From: Carya illinoinensis
Lineage: Eukaryota; Streptophyta; Magnoliopsida; Fagales; Juglandaceae
Length of the DNA stretch: 64,000 nucleotides
Assembly: GCF_018687715.1 (NCBI RefSeq)
Contig: NC_056757.1
Location: 3,509,501 to 3,573,500, forward strand
Direction of reading: 5' to 3'
Shown piece after piece: positions 23,240 through 33,344 of the stretch; position 1 is the stretch's first letter, and each line of letters opens with the position of its first letter. A program made the translations under genes and the position numbers. A model generated the notes under the pieces. It saw only the letters and a program-made list of their open reading frames with translations, searched no databases and was not told the DNA's origin.

Positions 23240-23799
23240 TATTAATACAAATCACAATAATATAAATATTGAAAATTCCCATCCGGATTTTGAAATACCA
23301 TGGACTAGAGTTGACATAAAATAGGATACTAGAGTTAACACAAAATACTTATAGAGAAAATACCAGAGAAACACAACCAAAGGTAGAAAAGGCATAAAAG
23401 GAGTTATCAATAGTGCAAGTTGGAACACTCAGATTACTTGCTAAGATTATGAAGTTCAATGAACTCCATCAAGTTTGGAAAAAAAAAAAAAAAGTATCTA
23501 TAGCACACACCAAAGCACAGATACTCAAAAAAAAAAAAAAATCAATTTGAGATTCACAACAGATGTCTCATGACCTCAAAAATCAAAACATTTATGTCTC
23601 TCCAAATAACAAACAACCAACTGAACCAGAAAAAGCAAAACACGATATTCGAGCATTAGGATTTCATCAAATAGGTAGAAACTTATGTATTTCAATGTCA
23701 GCCAACCTTCAAAAGGTGTGAATTAACCTCAGCACATGTCTGATGCAAAGTTTCAAGAGGAGCACCACAAGCTTAAACTAACCCCCAGGCTATTACAAA
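23240..23799. other. AT-rich segment, nothing recognised
   Basis: Contains poly(A) tracts near 23480 and 23530. It presumably belongs to the host Harbinger element or to older DNA beneath the copia insertion. Confidence 0.3.
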
Positions 23800-23985
23800 A
23801 TGGCACAAAACGTTGGAGAAATCCCCAAATTCCAAAATCGGCAGTTACCAAAAATCACACAAAACGAATGAGAAATCCCCAAATCCCAAAATCGGCAGTG
23901 ATCCAAAATCACACAAAACGTAGGAGAAAGCCTCAAATCCCAATATTGGCAATGACCAAAAATTACATAAAATGTAGGCGAAATT
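23800..23985 (+). repeat. Minisatellite with a unit of about 54 bp, 3.5 copies
   Basis: Units share ACACAAAACG, GAGAAA-CCC, AAATCCCAAAATCGGCAGT and ACCAAAA. Because 54 is a multiple of three, the repeat is open in several frames and gives an 18-residue repeat on translation. There is no evidence that it is translated. Confidence 0.8.
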
Positions 23986-24235
23986 CTTACATTTGCCGGA
24001 CTGTACATTTGAAACTCACTTCACAGAAACTTCATGGGAGTGGAAAATAACCAAAAGGAATGTGTGTGTGATTGTGAGAAGTAGAAAAGGAGGAAGGCCT
24101 TACCACCATTCAGCAACTTTAGAACTCCAAGGACGAACACGTATGCATGCAGCACCAAACCCACAAGAAATCTGCAGTGGAGAGAGAGAGAGAGAGAGGG
24201 TCTATTGTGAAAGCCGTGGGGTTTGAAGTCAGAGG

Positions 24236-24277
<42 letters not shown>

Positions 24278-24561
24278 ACCTGCAGGGAAATGGCCATAGT
24301 ACGAAAGGGAGCGCCAGATAGAGAAGATGAGAGGGAGGGAGGGGCCAACCGTTCCTAGCGAGAGAGAAGAAGACGCGGGAGGGAAGGGGAAACCGAATGG
24401 GGTTTGGCACCGATGGGGACGTACAATGAATCTGCAAAAATGGGGAATCACTGTATAGATCCTAAACCCTAACTGCAAAATGGGGATTGGGATGGGGAGA
24501 TGTTTTCTTGAAAAACCCTAATATTTTCCCTAAATTATGGGGATAAAAGAGAGATGCAGAA
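23986..24561. other. Purine-rich region with two (GA)n tracts and telo-box motifs
   Basis: (GA)n lies at about 24181-24198 and 24239-24273. AAACCCTAA-type telo-box sequences occur near 24464 and 24515. On minus this resembles a pyrimidine-rich 5' leader, but no convincing coding exon follows. The minus-strand frames at 24021-24478 are translations of CT-rich DNA. Confidence 0.3.
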
Positions 24562-24580
24562 CCAGATGGGGATGCTTTTA

Positions 24581-25092
24581 ACACTTATCAATACCCAAAC
24601 CCACCCTTAATCAAATTTATCTTTAAAATTTAGTTAATTTCATCTAAATTCAATTTCCAAATTGGATTAATCATTCGTTATCTATATAATAATAAAATAT
24701 TATTAAATTAATATATTTTTTAAAAAAAATTATAATTCTATCAATTTAATATTATTAATAATTATATTATAATTAAATTAATATTAAAAATCATATTTCA
24801 AATGTCATTTAATTCTCAAAATCATATAAAAATTATATTTTATATTAGAATTAAATAAATAAATTATATTATAATGATGAGAAAGTAGTATTTTAATCTA
24901 TGGTGAATGAATGTAGTCTTCCATATTTAGCTAACTACTGTAGAAAAAATGTAAAATATTTTAAATTTGTTCAGTCTAATCTGGATTATTTTTACACAAA
25001 TAATTCAAATTTTGGCCAATATTCTCATTTGGCCAAGTATTATGAAGGGATTCCTTTACTTGGGCCGTAGTATGCCAATGAAGATGCTCTTA
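24581..25092. mobile_element. AT-rich MITE-like segment with a Harbinger-type right end
   Basis: Very AT-rich DNA ending, on minus, in GAGCATCTTCATTGG (25075-25089) followed by TTA (25090-25092). This is a Tourist-like terminus. No separate left terminus was found, so it is either a truncated Tourist MITE or the true end of the larger Harbinger element. Confidence 0.35.
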
Positions 25093-25235
25093 CTTGGGCA
25101 GTAGTATTATGAAGGAATTCCCCAATGCAAACCATGAGTACCCTTGGCATTCTTTTTGAGAAATATCACATTGTATTTTGAAGACATGAGAAGCAGAGTA
25201 TATGAAGATTTTTTTTATTATTTGTGTGTTAAGAG

Positions 25236-25818
25236 TAATAGGTTGTTGCTGGTGAATTGGGAGTTCGTTGTTTTCTTTCTTCTCTCATACCTCGTGTTGC
25301 TTCTTTCGGCCGAACAAGAAAAACATACAGCTCTCATGCCATAACTGTCCTCCCTTTCATTGTGGAGATGATCTGAGCATGATTGGCTTCTCATTCGCCA
25401 ATATCACACACCCAAATTGTGGTGTTGCCATCATAGCTTGTAGTATCATACCTGCGATGATTCAACTGGTGACCAGTGAAAGATGGTACGAACTTCTAAG
25501 CTTAAGTTGTCCTCGTCCTAATGCTTATGTCCTTAGTATTCGGGACCGGATGCTTTTGGATAACTTGTCTTCCCGTAGATGCAAATTCATAATGAATTCA
25601 ACTATCCCCCAATCTCCATTAATCTCTTTTCAAATCATTTCACCCAATCGGACCTTTGTCAGATGTGACAGCACTGTCAGTAATATTGCTCAAGCGATTT
25701 TAAGTGCATAGACAATTATAGAGTCTACGAACCTCTTCCGAGCGATGGTAATAATGGTATTCCTTCTGGATGTTCCATTATTAAGTTCCCAAATAATAAG
25801 CCAAATGGCAGTTACCCG
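25236..25818 (+). pseudogene. Dead copy of LRK10L receptor-kinase exon 1 (extracellular domain)
   Basis: Homologous to 33300-33900 of the intact gene downstream, from the shared leader GGTTGTTGCTGGTGAATTGG through the signal-peptide region and the GUB_WAK-type cysteine domain. Matching blocks include NAYVLSIRD (intact gene: NAYVLGIRD), LSSRRCKFI and RTFVRCD. A deletion of about 29 bases just after the shared leader removes the start ATG. A frameshift lies after the signal-peptide region near 25340, and stops follow TALMP and ILSA (near 25340 and 25710). Homology fades at about 25818, where the LTR-like sequence of the next element begins. No kinase exons are found afterwards. It is a non-functional relic that shows the locus once held at least one more receptor of this type. 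Confidence 0.88.
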
Positions 25819-25947
25819 TGTCAACAAAAAAGGAACATGCAGATAAACTTCCTTGAATTTCTCATTAAGCAATTGTGGTATTTATACACAGAATAGGACA
25901 GAGTAAAAGACTATTACTGTTACAATAACTTGAGAGAATTAATAACA
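25819..25947 (-). repeat. Possible short 3' LTR of the old copia element
   Basis: Plus strand TGTCAACAAAAAAGG to AATTAATAACA. On minus it begins TGTTATTAATTC and contains a TATAAATA box (GTGTATAAATACC). It directly abuts the receptor pseudogene. There is no convincing polypurine tract and no second copy, so the assignment rests on TG..CA ends, TATA and position. Confidence 0.4.
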
Positions 25948-25985
25948 GAATTGTCTACTATACTATCTAGACGATTATTGTGTGC

Positions 25986-28900
25986 CTATTGTACTTGGCG
26001 TAATTCACCACTCAACTTCTCTGTTGTAGCAGATGTGCAGTCCATGCTCTCCTGGTGTTTGTCGAAAGGTTCAAGTGCTGATTCATTTAATCTAAAATGC
26101 CCCTTCGAGTCCAATGGGGTGTCAACCACATTGAGGCTCGTTCGAAAACGATTAAATTGCTTTGCAACAACTGGTTTAGTAAGCACGTCTGGTATTTGAT
26201 CTTTGGAACTGCAGAAGCTAACTTGTAAGGCTTTGGAGGCAACACAGTCTCTAATGAAGTGAAAGTCAATATCCATATGCTTGGTCTTATCGTGATAGAC
26301 TGGATTCACCGAGACGTATGTGGTGCCGATGTTATCGCACCACAGATTAGGAGCTTTGGACAGAGAGACACCTAAGTCACGGAGGACAGTCTGTAACCAA
26401 ATGGCAAGTGATTTCTGGCCAAGTGAGAGACAAGTATTAAAGCCCTACAACAATGCTACGATATAAAGTGGGGTCATCAAAATCTAGTGAATCATACTTG
26501 GACAGCTTTAGAGAGACAGCCATAGGAAAAGAAATGGGTTTGGCAAGAAGCATCTTGCTTTGAACAAGAAGTGACTTAATGTACTTCCTCTGAGACAGTA
26601 GCAAACTCGTGGATAAGTGGTCAACTTCAAGACCAAGAAAATAAGAGAGAGTGCCAAGATCTTTAACTGGGAAGGCACGACTTAAATCTTGAATAAGAGT
26701 GTTGATGGCAGACTGATGGGATGAAGTGAGCACTATGTCATCGACATAGATGAGAAAATAAATCTGAACCCCATTGTTATTGAGTATAAAAAGAGAGGGA
26801 TCTGCCTTGAAGGAAATGAAGCCATAATCAAGCAACCAACTGCTTAGTTGAGCAAACCATGCTCTTGGGGCCTACTTGAGGCCATAGATTGCCTTGAGCA
26901 ATTTACAAATGTAGTTTGGATGAGCTGGATCCACAATTGTAGATGGTTTGACCACGGGACTGAAGGTTTCGTGATAATCCAGACCATGTTGTTGGTGAAA
27001 TCCCTTAGCTACTAAACGTGCTTTCCTTCGATCAAATGAGCCATCAGCTTTGGTTTTAGTACGATAAACCCAGCAGCATCTGAGTACATTAGCTGTAGGG
27101 AAAGGAGGAACAAGGCTCCAAGTTTTGTTTTGTTGTAGTGCAGAAAATTCCTAATGCATAGCAGCTCGCCAGTTAGCAAATTTTGAAGCAACTGAATAAC
27201 TTGGTGGATCATTAGGAATTGAAACAGTGGTAGTGAAACATTAACAAGATGAGTCAGTGAAGGTTCTGGGTCTGGAAGAGTTGGTTTGCACATGTGTGAT
27301 GATAGGAGAACGTGGGGGTATTAAAGCTGGTCGAGCTAGAATGGGTGAGGAATTAATTGCATAAGGTAGAGAGGATTGGGAGGTTGAAGATGATATAGGG
27401 GTCGAAGGAGTATGAGTGATTGGGCTTGGGCCTAGGCCAAGTATGGATGAAGGTAGAATTGGTAAGGGGACCATTTCGGAATGAGTAGTTGTATTGGGCT
27501 TAGATTTAGAAAGTGGAAAAGAAGCCTTATTAAAAATCACATCCCGAGAAATATAAATCCGATTGTTTTTCACATCTAAGCACTTATAGCCCTTATGAGA
27601 ATGACTATAACCTAAGAAAACACAGGAAACCAATCGGTAGTTGAGTTTATGAGAGAGATAAGGCCAAAAGACCAAAGTTTCAAAAGCGTCTGCCCAATAT
27701 GTGAAATGTAGAGAGGAATGGGCCAAAAGGGCTAGCCCAGTTTCGACAATATGTCGATGTTTCCTCTCGACAAGTCCATTCTGTTAATGTGTGTGAGGAC
27801 ACGAGAACCGGTGTGTCATACCAAATTTTTGACAAATGGAAGTGAGAGATTTAAACTCTCCTCCACCATCGGTTTGAAGTGTAAGTAATTTGGTATTGAA
27901 TAATCTCTCAATATAAGGTAAGAAAGTGGTAAATATATTTGCAACATCATCTTTGAGTTTAAGTGGTAAAAACCAAGTATAACATGTGAATTGATCTACA
28001 AAGGAAAGGTAATATTTATAACCAAGTCTAGAAACATAGGGAGCTGGACCCCAAACATCAGCACAAAGCAATTGTAAAGGCCCAGTAAAAGGGTTCCGAC
28101 TATTTCAACAAGGTAATTGATAACTTTTAGCAAGTGGGCATTCAGGACAATAAAAGACAGAATTATTTGAAGAAACTAGAAGACACTTGGAGTGCAAAAC
28201 ATGAGAGACCAGCTCCAAAGAAGGATGCCCGAGCCTATGGTGCCATTGGGCCAGACTTTTATGTTCACCAAGATGGACGGATGGACTGAAGGAAGACAAT
28301 GGATGAGAAGGAAAAACATAAAGCCCATTATGGGTTGGCCCTATGAAGAGCACTTTTGCGGTCTTGTTGTCCTTCATAGAGAAATGAGAAGAGTGAAACT
28401 CAAAGTAACATGAATTATCAATGCAGAAACGTAAAATTGAAACAAGATTTTTTGTTATAGCAGAAACATGAAGTAAATTACAAAGAGTAAAAGTGGAAGA
28501 ATTAGTGGAGAAGCAGGACCATTACCAGCTCGTATTGTATCACTACCAGAGTATTGTTCAGACGAAACATTCAAATTAGACAAGTAATTAATAATATGGT
28601 GAGTAGCAGTCGAGTCTGTATACCAAGCATAGTCAGTCATATAATCAGGAGCAGTATAGTGAGCAGAAAATGACTTCGGTGCATCATATTGATAGGAATG
28701 ATCAAACCTATGGTAGCACTGGAGAGCAACATGCCCGGACTTGTTGCAAACCTGACATGTAGGTCGATTTGAGGGAGACTACTACTGGGAAAAGGAGTTA
28801 GAGGAGTTACGTCCTCCATGACTGCTGTTGTTGAAGTAGCAACCCCTGCCACGGCCCTAGCGACCAGAGCGAAAATTGCCATAAGGCTCAACCAAGGAGG

Positions 28901-29549
28901 TAATACTCCTGGTTTGGTGAGACGTACGACTCTCATGAATAAGCAAAAGTTGAAATAATTCATGAGAAGAAAGCGGCTCTGCTCGAGTTGTAATAGAGGT
29001 GGTAAAAGATTCAAAAGAGGGACCTAATCCATTTAGAAGGTAGGTGATTATCTCTTTATCAGGAAGAGTATTACCAATGGTGGACAAGGAGTCCATGAGA
29101 GAGTTTACCTTCCCAAAATAATTAGAAATGGATTGATCACCTTTTGAGAGATTTGTGAGCTGGAAGCGAATCTGAAACTCTTTGGCTTGAGAGTGGGATG
29201 AGAACATGGATGCCAAGGAGGCCCAAAGTTGATGAGTTGTTGTAGCCGAAAGAACATGACCAAGGATGGAGTCACTAAGAGAAGAGAAGAGGATGCTAAA
29301 AACAAGTTGGTCAGTTCGTTTCCACGAGGAAAAGGCGGGATTAGCTTTAGGAACACTATTTGTGGAGTCGGATAAAAAGGTATAGGGACAAGGAAGGGAC
29401 CCATCGACGTAGGAATAGAGGTCTTGACCGCGTAAGTAAGTTGAGATTTGTACCTTTCATAGAAGGTAATTTTCATTTGAAAGTTTGGTGGTGACAATAT
29501 GGGAAAAGGACGAGAGAATGGGAGAGGGAGAAGAAGATGATGCAGCCAT
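25986..29549 (-). pseudogene. Copia gag-pol polyprotein relic with deletions
   Basis: Gag starts at plus 29547-29549. A Trp-to-stop change follows NENYLL, then come LWASLASMFSSHSQAKEF and the knuckle CQVCNKSGHVALQC. The protease motif has drifted to WYTDSTATHH, without the usual Asp-Thr/Ser-Gly. Integrase blocks are HRLGHPS, CPECPLAKS, ADVWGPAP, TLQTDGGGEF and, after a stop, QNGLVERKHRH. Reverse transcriptase retains ARLVAKGFHQQHGLDYHETF and LIYVDDIVLTSS. The palm segment between about 26995 and 26940, carrying the first catalytic Asp motif, is missing. RNase H is reduced to NPVYHDKTKHMDIDFHFIRD after a deletion near 26437. The frame changes at least six times. It is non-functional. Confidence 0.88.
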
Positions 29550-29588
29550 GGATCAGAGAGATGATTAGTCTTGTGGCTCTTGAGATTC

Positions 29589-29760
29589 CCTCTCTCTCTA
29601 CTCTCTCACTCTCAATCCCGCTCTCTCTGCTCTCCCTTCCTCCCTCTCTGAAGCCAAAAGACTCCCTCTCTCTTTGCTCTCTCACCCATGATCCCACTTT
29701 CTCTGTCGATCCCAAAAGGCGAAAACCCTCCCTCTCTCTCTGCTCTCTCACTCTCATAAT
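29589..29760 (+). repeat. CT-rich low-complexity repeat
   Basis: Irregular repeats of CTCCCTCTCTCT, CTGCTCTCTCACTCTC and CCAAAAG. Open frames on both strands here are artefacts of the repeat. Confidence 0.75.
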
Positions 29761-30163
29761 CTAATAAAATAAATATTTTATGGGAATGGGTTGGGGGAAT
29801 TATGAACATGATGACGATGGTGTTTTGTTTTGGGATTAGAAATATGGGGAAGAGAGATGGGTCTGCCTATCAGTCTTACAAAGCCATACCAAACCCTTGT
29901 CTTCACCTTCACTTCACCTTCACTTCCCTTGCTAGCACTTTATCTTCTGTCTCCTCCTTCTAGACCCAGAAAGAAGAAAATTTCAACCTATCTTTGATCA
30001 GATTTTATATTATTTTAAATGGTTATCTAATCTAAGGATTGGATTTATTTGCCATGGGATTAGATCATTGAAATGATTTGGTTACTAGGTTTGTCTTTGA
30101 TCACGTGTCTTTGTTGGTGGGTCTCTTAATTGAGTACATAGAGAGATTGCGTTATGGTGTTCA

Positions 30164-30215
<52 letters not shown>

Positions 30216-30374
30216 GAGGGAAGGAGAGGGATTTTTGGTCTGGAGCTCAAGTAGGAAGGGGAGAAGCAGAGTGATCCCCTGCTGTGCGTGTTACATGGTT
30301 TACTGAAGAACACCTACGTGGCAGCTGCCAATTGGTCTCCAATAACTGCTGTTTATAGGTGACACCGACCCGAA
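29761..30374. other. Intergenic with a (GA)n microsatellite
   Basis: (GA)n at about 30170-30213. Pyrimidine-rich, leader-like sequence lies near 29880-29960. No gene is supported. Confidence 0.4.
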
Positions 30375-30904
30375 GAGGAACCGTTTCTTTTTTGGATGCA
30401 AATTGCTTTACATGATCTTGCATCCTCAATCCCAACTACAATAGCATACTGGATCTAGATGTGAGACATTCCCTGTTAATTCTCCTACTAGTTAATCATC
30501 TGTGACTCCATATTGTTAAATTTAAAATATAAAGTCAGCCCGGTTCTGAGTATTTATGATATAAAACTTTTGTTGAAACACCCTATTACGAGGTTGGGAT
30601 ATATGTTTTAATCATTTCAATTTCTTGTGAACTTAGACTCAGATCTCTATTTTCTTATTCTGGCAATTGATTGAATCTTTCTACATTTTGCATAAAATGT
30701 ATATGTAATATCTAGAAATATTGTAAGATAGTTTTAGCATTAAAGTAATAGAAGGTTTAAGAAGCAACTGGACTAGGTTTGGGATGCGTTATTGAAATTG
30801 AAAGACGCTAACTGTGATGGTTGTAGTTGGATCCCAAACGCACTCATAAAATTATATTTGCTTGAACAAGTAAACCATTTCAGGACTTCAAAAGCCTTCC
30901 CCAT
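30375..30904 (+). repeat. Dispersed duplication, copy B (partner at 2403-2945)
   Basis: Same orientation and order as 2403-2945, ending at CTTCAAAAGCCTTCCCCAT. It lacks about 13 bases that copy A has after GATCTAGATGT. After the homology ends, a 41-codon open frame starts at ATG 30906 (MASRTQKIIKTALLKLP). It has no known match and is not called as a gene. Confidence 0.8.
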
Positions 30905-31276
30905 CATGGCCAGCAGAACCCAAAAGATCATTAAAACTGCACTACTTAAGCTTCCATTAATGTTGCTGCTGCCATCCCCTCGCACTGCTTCTTTCCATTC
31001 CCTGACCATCTATATATGTTCTAAGAGCTAGATTTATTGCTCTCTATCTCTATCTGTCTCTATTGAAATGGCTTGCAATTTCTACGGATCCTTGCAGGAG
31101 TTGCAGACTAATATATACGACAAGGAGGCTTTACTCCGTTGACAAGCGACTATAATTTTATCAAATAATTTGATCTTTCTAGCCAAGCCGTTCACCACGT
31201 AGCAGTTGTACTGATCACGTGCCCTGTATTTTCTGTGGATTCGTCAAAATTTCATCGACTCATAACATTGGGAATC

Positions 31277-31658
31277 TAAGGTTCGGTTTGGATATACGGT
31301 ATAGATTTCATCTCATCTCTACAAAAGATGACTGTACCATACACGGTATAGATAAGATACACAGTACAAAAGATTGAGGACGGAATTTTTCATCTCATCT
31401 CTGTACAGTAATTTTCTTTATTCAAACGTCCTATAATTTATTTCTAAATTTTAACAACATCAACTTAAATAAATGCTAATGAGCAGTAAAAACTGACAGT
31501 AAATAATGCGTGAATAGTAATAAAAATTAAAATAGCAAAATTTATACTTTTTTTAAATCTCAAAAATAAAAAATTATCTCATTTCATCTAACTAAAAAAT
31601 TTTTCTATCATTTAAAATATTTCATATCATCTGAATTGTGTATATAAATGAGACCTTA
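31277..31658 (+). mobile_element. hAT-type MITE, probable
   Basis: The left end TAAGGTTCGGTTTGGATATAC and the right end, which reads TAAGGTCTCATTTATATACAC on minus, are imperfect inverted repeats. The interior has TTTCATCTCATCTCT repeated twice and an AT-rich middle, a design common among plant hAT MITEs. No clear 8-bp target duplication was found. Confidence 0.45.
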
Positions 31659-33040
31659 AAGTCTAATTTCAATCAAGAAGATCCCAACTTTAAACCCCAA
31701 CTTAGAAGAAAAAGACAAACCAAAAACAAATGAAGTTTATAACATTTGTATTGCTTACTCTATGTAGTTATTTCTCATATGAGAGATCGATATTCGTATA
31801 CGAGAATGCAGTTTGGTGAAGAAGGAAGATGTCCATATCTTATCCTTTTGAAAGTCAGCTTTGTTGATTAGAAGTGACATTAAAAAAAGGAATGAACCGA
31901 ATGGGAGAGAATGAACCGAATGGGAGAGAAAAGAGGGGCTCTCTTTGTTTTTTGGAAAGGATCCGGAATCAGTGCAAGTTGAGATGGTTGAAAGCCTTTT
32001 GTACTAAAAATTATTATTGGTTAGAGAAACTTTGACGTATAGAAAGTGTTTCTCTTGACCCGGGATGAGTTCACATTAACATTTTTTATTTTTTATTTTT
32101 ATTGAGAGCGTGGACTCCCCACGTCAATGATATTAGGTACGAGTTGCATCAGATTCTTAATGGTAGCGGAACTTTTTTGCATTATCCATACGAGAGATAG
32201 AGCGAACTTTCCTATTTCATTCTTTTTTCTTATAGCTACCTTTAGAATGCTGCTTTTCATTTACAATCTTATCTTCCAGTCAAGCTTATTGAGGTGTGAA
32301 ATTATTTAAAATGATTAAAAATAACAAGATTTTAATTATTTATCTAACTTTAATTAGAAGAGACTTAACATTAGCTGAGAAAGCCCAATCAATTAGAGCA
32401 AATAACCGCAGGCAGAAGGTTGAAATTTTGGTTGTTTGGAAACAGCTCATAACAGCAACCTGCACTCCAGCTCCAGTACAAATGTCATGTACAAACTCCC
32501 CAGTCCCCCACCCATACGTTTAAGGAAAGAAAAAGGCAACCCTTCCTCCCTCTCACGAAGCATGTGAGAGAGCCCAGAAAAGAATTTAATGGAAGTAATC
32601 TTGATTCTTGACCTGCAACTCCTCATCCATCCATGACTTTTCCATAATCGTTTTCCCCAGTCAATACGTTCTCTCGTTAGCCCCCCCGTCTCCTACTTCC
32701 CTCACAACACGGCTAATAAAATGAAAAGCTCATTGTTTGATCAACTTTACTTGTACCAGTTACAAACTTTAGAGAAAACTTATCCCCCGGGCCTGGCCAA
32801 CACGTCAAGATTTTTCAAAGATGCCATTTGTGGGCCACACGATGTTTTTCCTCATTCGTCGTTTTATGAGATCGGCCCACAATTAATCAATGTTTACACG
32901 AAAAGTAGAGGCCGGAACGTAGCTCATGACATCTGCTTTACGGGTTTTTTTTTTTTTTTTTTTTTTTTTGTTGATTTTGTTCGTTGAAATTTTGATGCCA
33001 GCCGCCTTGGTTTCCATGAGAAATGGTTAAAGTTCAAAGC
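31659..33040. other. Upstream region of the intact receptor kinase, no gene seen
   Basis: Includes a 20-bp tandem duplication AATGAACCGAATGGGAGAG near 31892-31929 and a T homopolymer at about 32946-32969. Short frames at 32127-32987 have no motif. Confidence 0.4.
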
Positions 33041-33042
33041 TT

Positions 33043-33083
33043 TTGACAGAGTCAAGGAGTCGAGTCGTTCTAGTCCGAGTCAA
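33043..33083 (+). promoter_or_regulatory. Cluster of W-box cores upstream of the LRK10L gene
   Basis: TTGAC at 33043-33047 on plus, and two on minus (plus GTCAA at 33051-33055 and 33079-33083), the last two in the full TTGACT form. W-boxes bind WRKY factors and are typical of defence-gene promoters. They lie about 260-300 bp before the start codon. The motif is short, so chance occurrence is possible. Confidence 0.4.
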
Positions 33084-33344
33084 TGCAGAAAATGAGTAGG
33101 ATACTTCCTCACCTCCTCGGACTCTTCGGCCCTGTAGGATTTCCCAAATGCACAGACCTCGGCCTGCTTTTACAAGTCATCCCTTCTCCAGTTCCCGAGT
33201 CTACTGCCGTGTTAAACTGAGAAACTCCATATTATATTGTGAAGCCAGCAGGAGCAACAAAAATAATTATCTGAACACGTTGTTTGTTTTATCGATCCCT
33301 AGAATATTAGGTTGTTGCTGGTGAATTGGGAGTTTAATTGGGAT

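Larger units (their letters stand above)
12881..24577 (+). mobile_element. Candidate full PIF/Harbinger transposon, with a nested copia element inside
   Basis: The left terminus GAGCATCCTCATCTGG (12881-12896) is preceded by TTA (12878-12880). The right end (24562-24577), read on minus, is AAGCATCCCCATCTGG, matching at 14 of 16 bases, and is followed by TTA (24578-24580). TTA/TAA three-base target duplications are the signature of PIF/Harbinger insertion. Inside lie its two expected genes: transposase (13562-14822, plus) and a Myb-like accessory gene (15161-16358, minus). A copia element at 18050-23234 interrupts the right half. Without that element the transposon would be about 6.5 kb. A rival right end exists at 25075-25089 (GAGCATCTTCATTGG on minus, also followed by TTA), so the boundary is uncertain, although the family is clear from the genes. 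Confidence 0.45.
25819..29588 (-). mobile_element. Second Ty1/copia element, old and internally deleted
   Basis: A minus-strand gag-pol relic (25986-29549) is bounded on the left by a possible 129-bp 3' LTR (25819-25947). A degenerate iMet primer-binding site (GGCTCTTGAGATTCC, about 29571-29585, plus strand) may mark the other side. No matching 5' LTR is found beyond it; CT-rich low-complexity DNA occupies that place. Many frameshifts and two large coding deletions make it clearly older than the element at 18-23 kb. Confidence 0.8.

Noticed and set aside
24021..24478. Minus-strand open frames rich in Ser-Leu dipeptides
   Set aside because: They run through (GA)n microsatellites, which give Ser-Leu repeats in several frames.
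26087..26269. Overlapping minus frame in the old copia element
   Set aside because: It is an off-frame shadow of the RNase H/C-terminal relic at 25986-26309.
29473..29809. Arg/Glu- and Ser-Leu-rich open frames on both strands
   Set aside because: They are caused by the CT-rich repeat beside the copia element and have no independent support.
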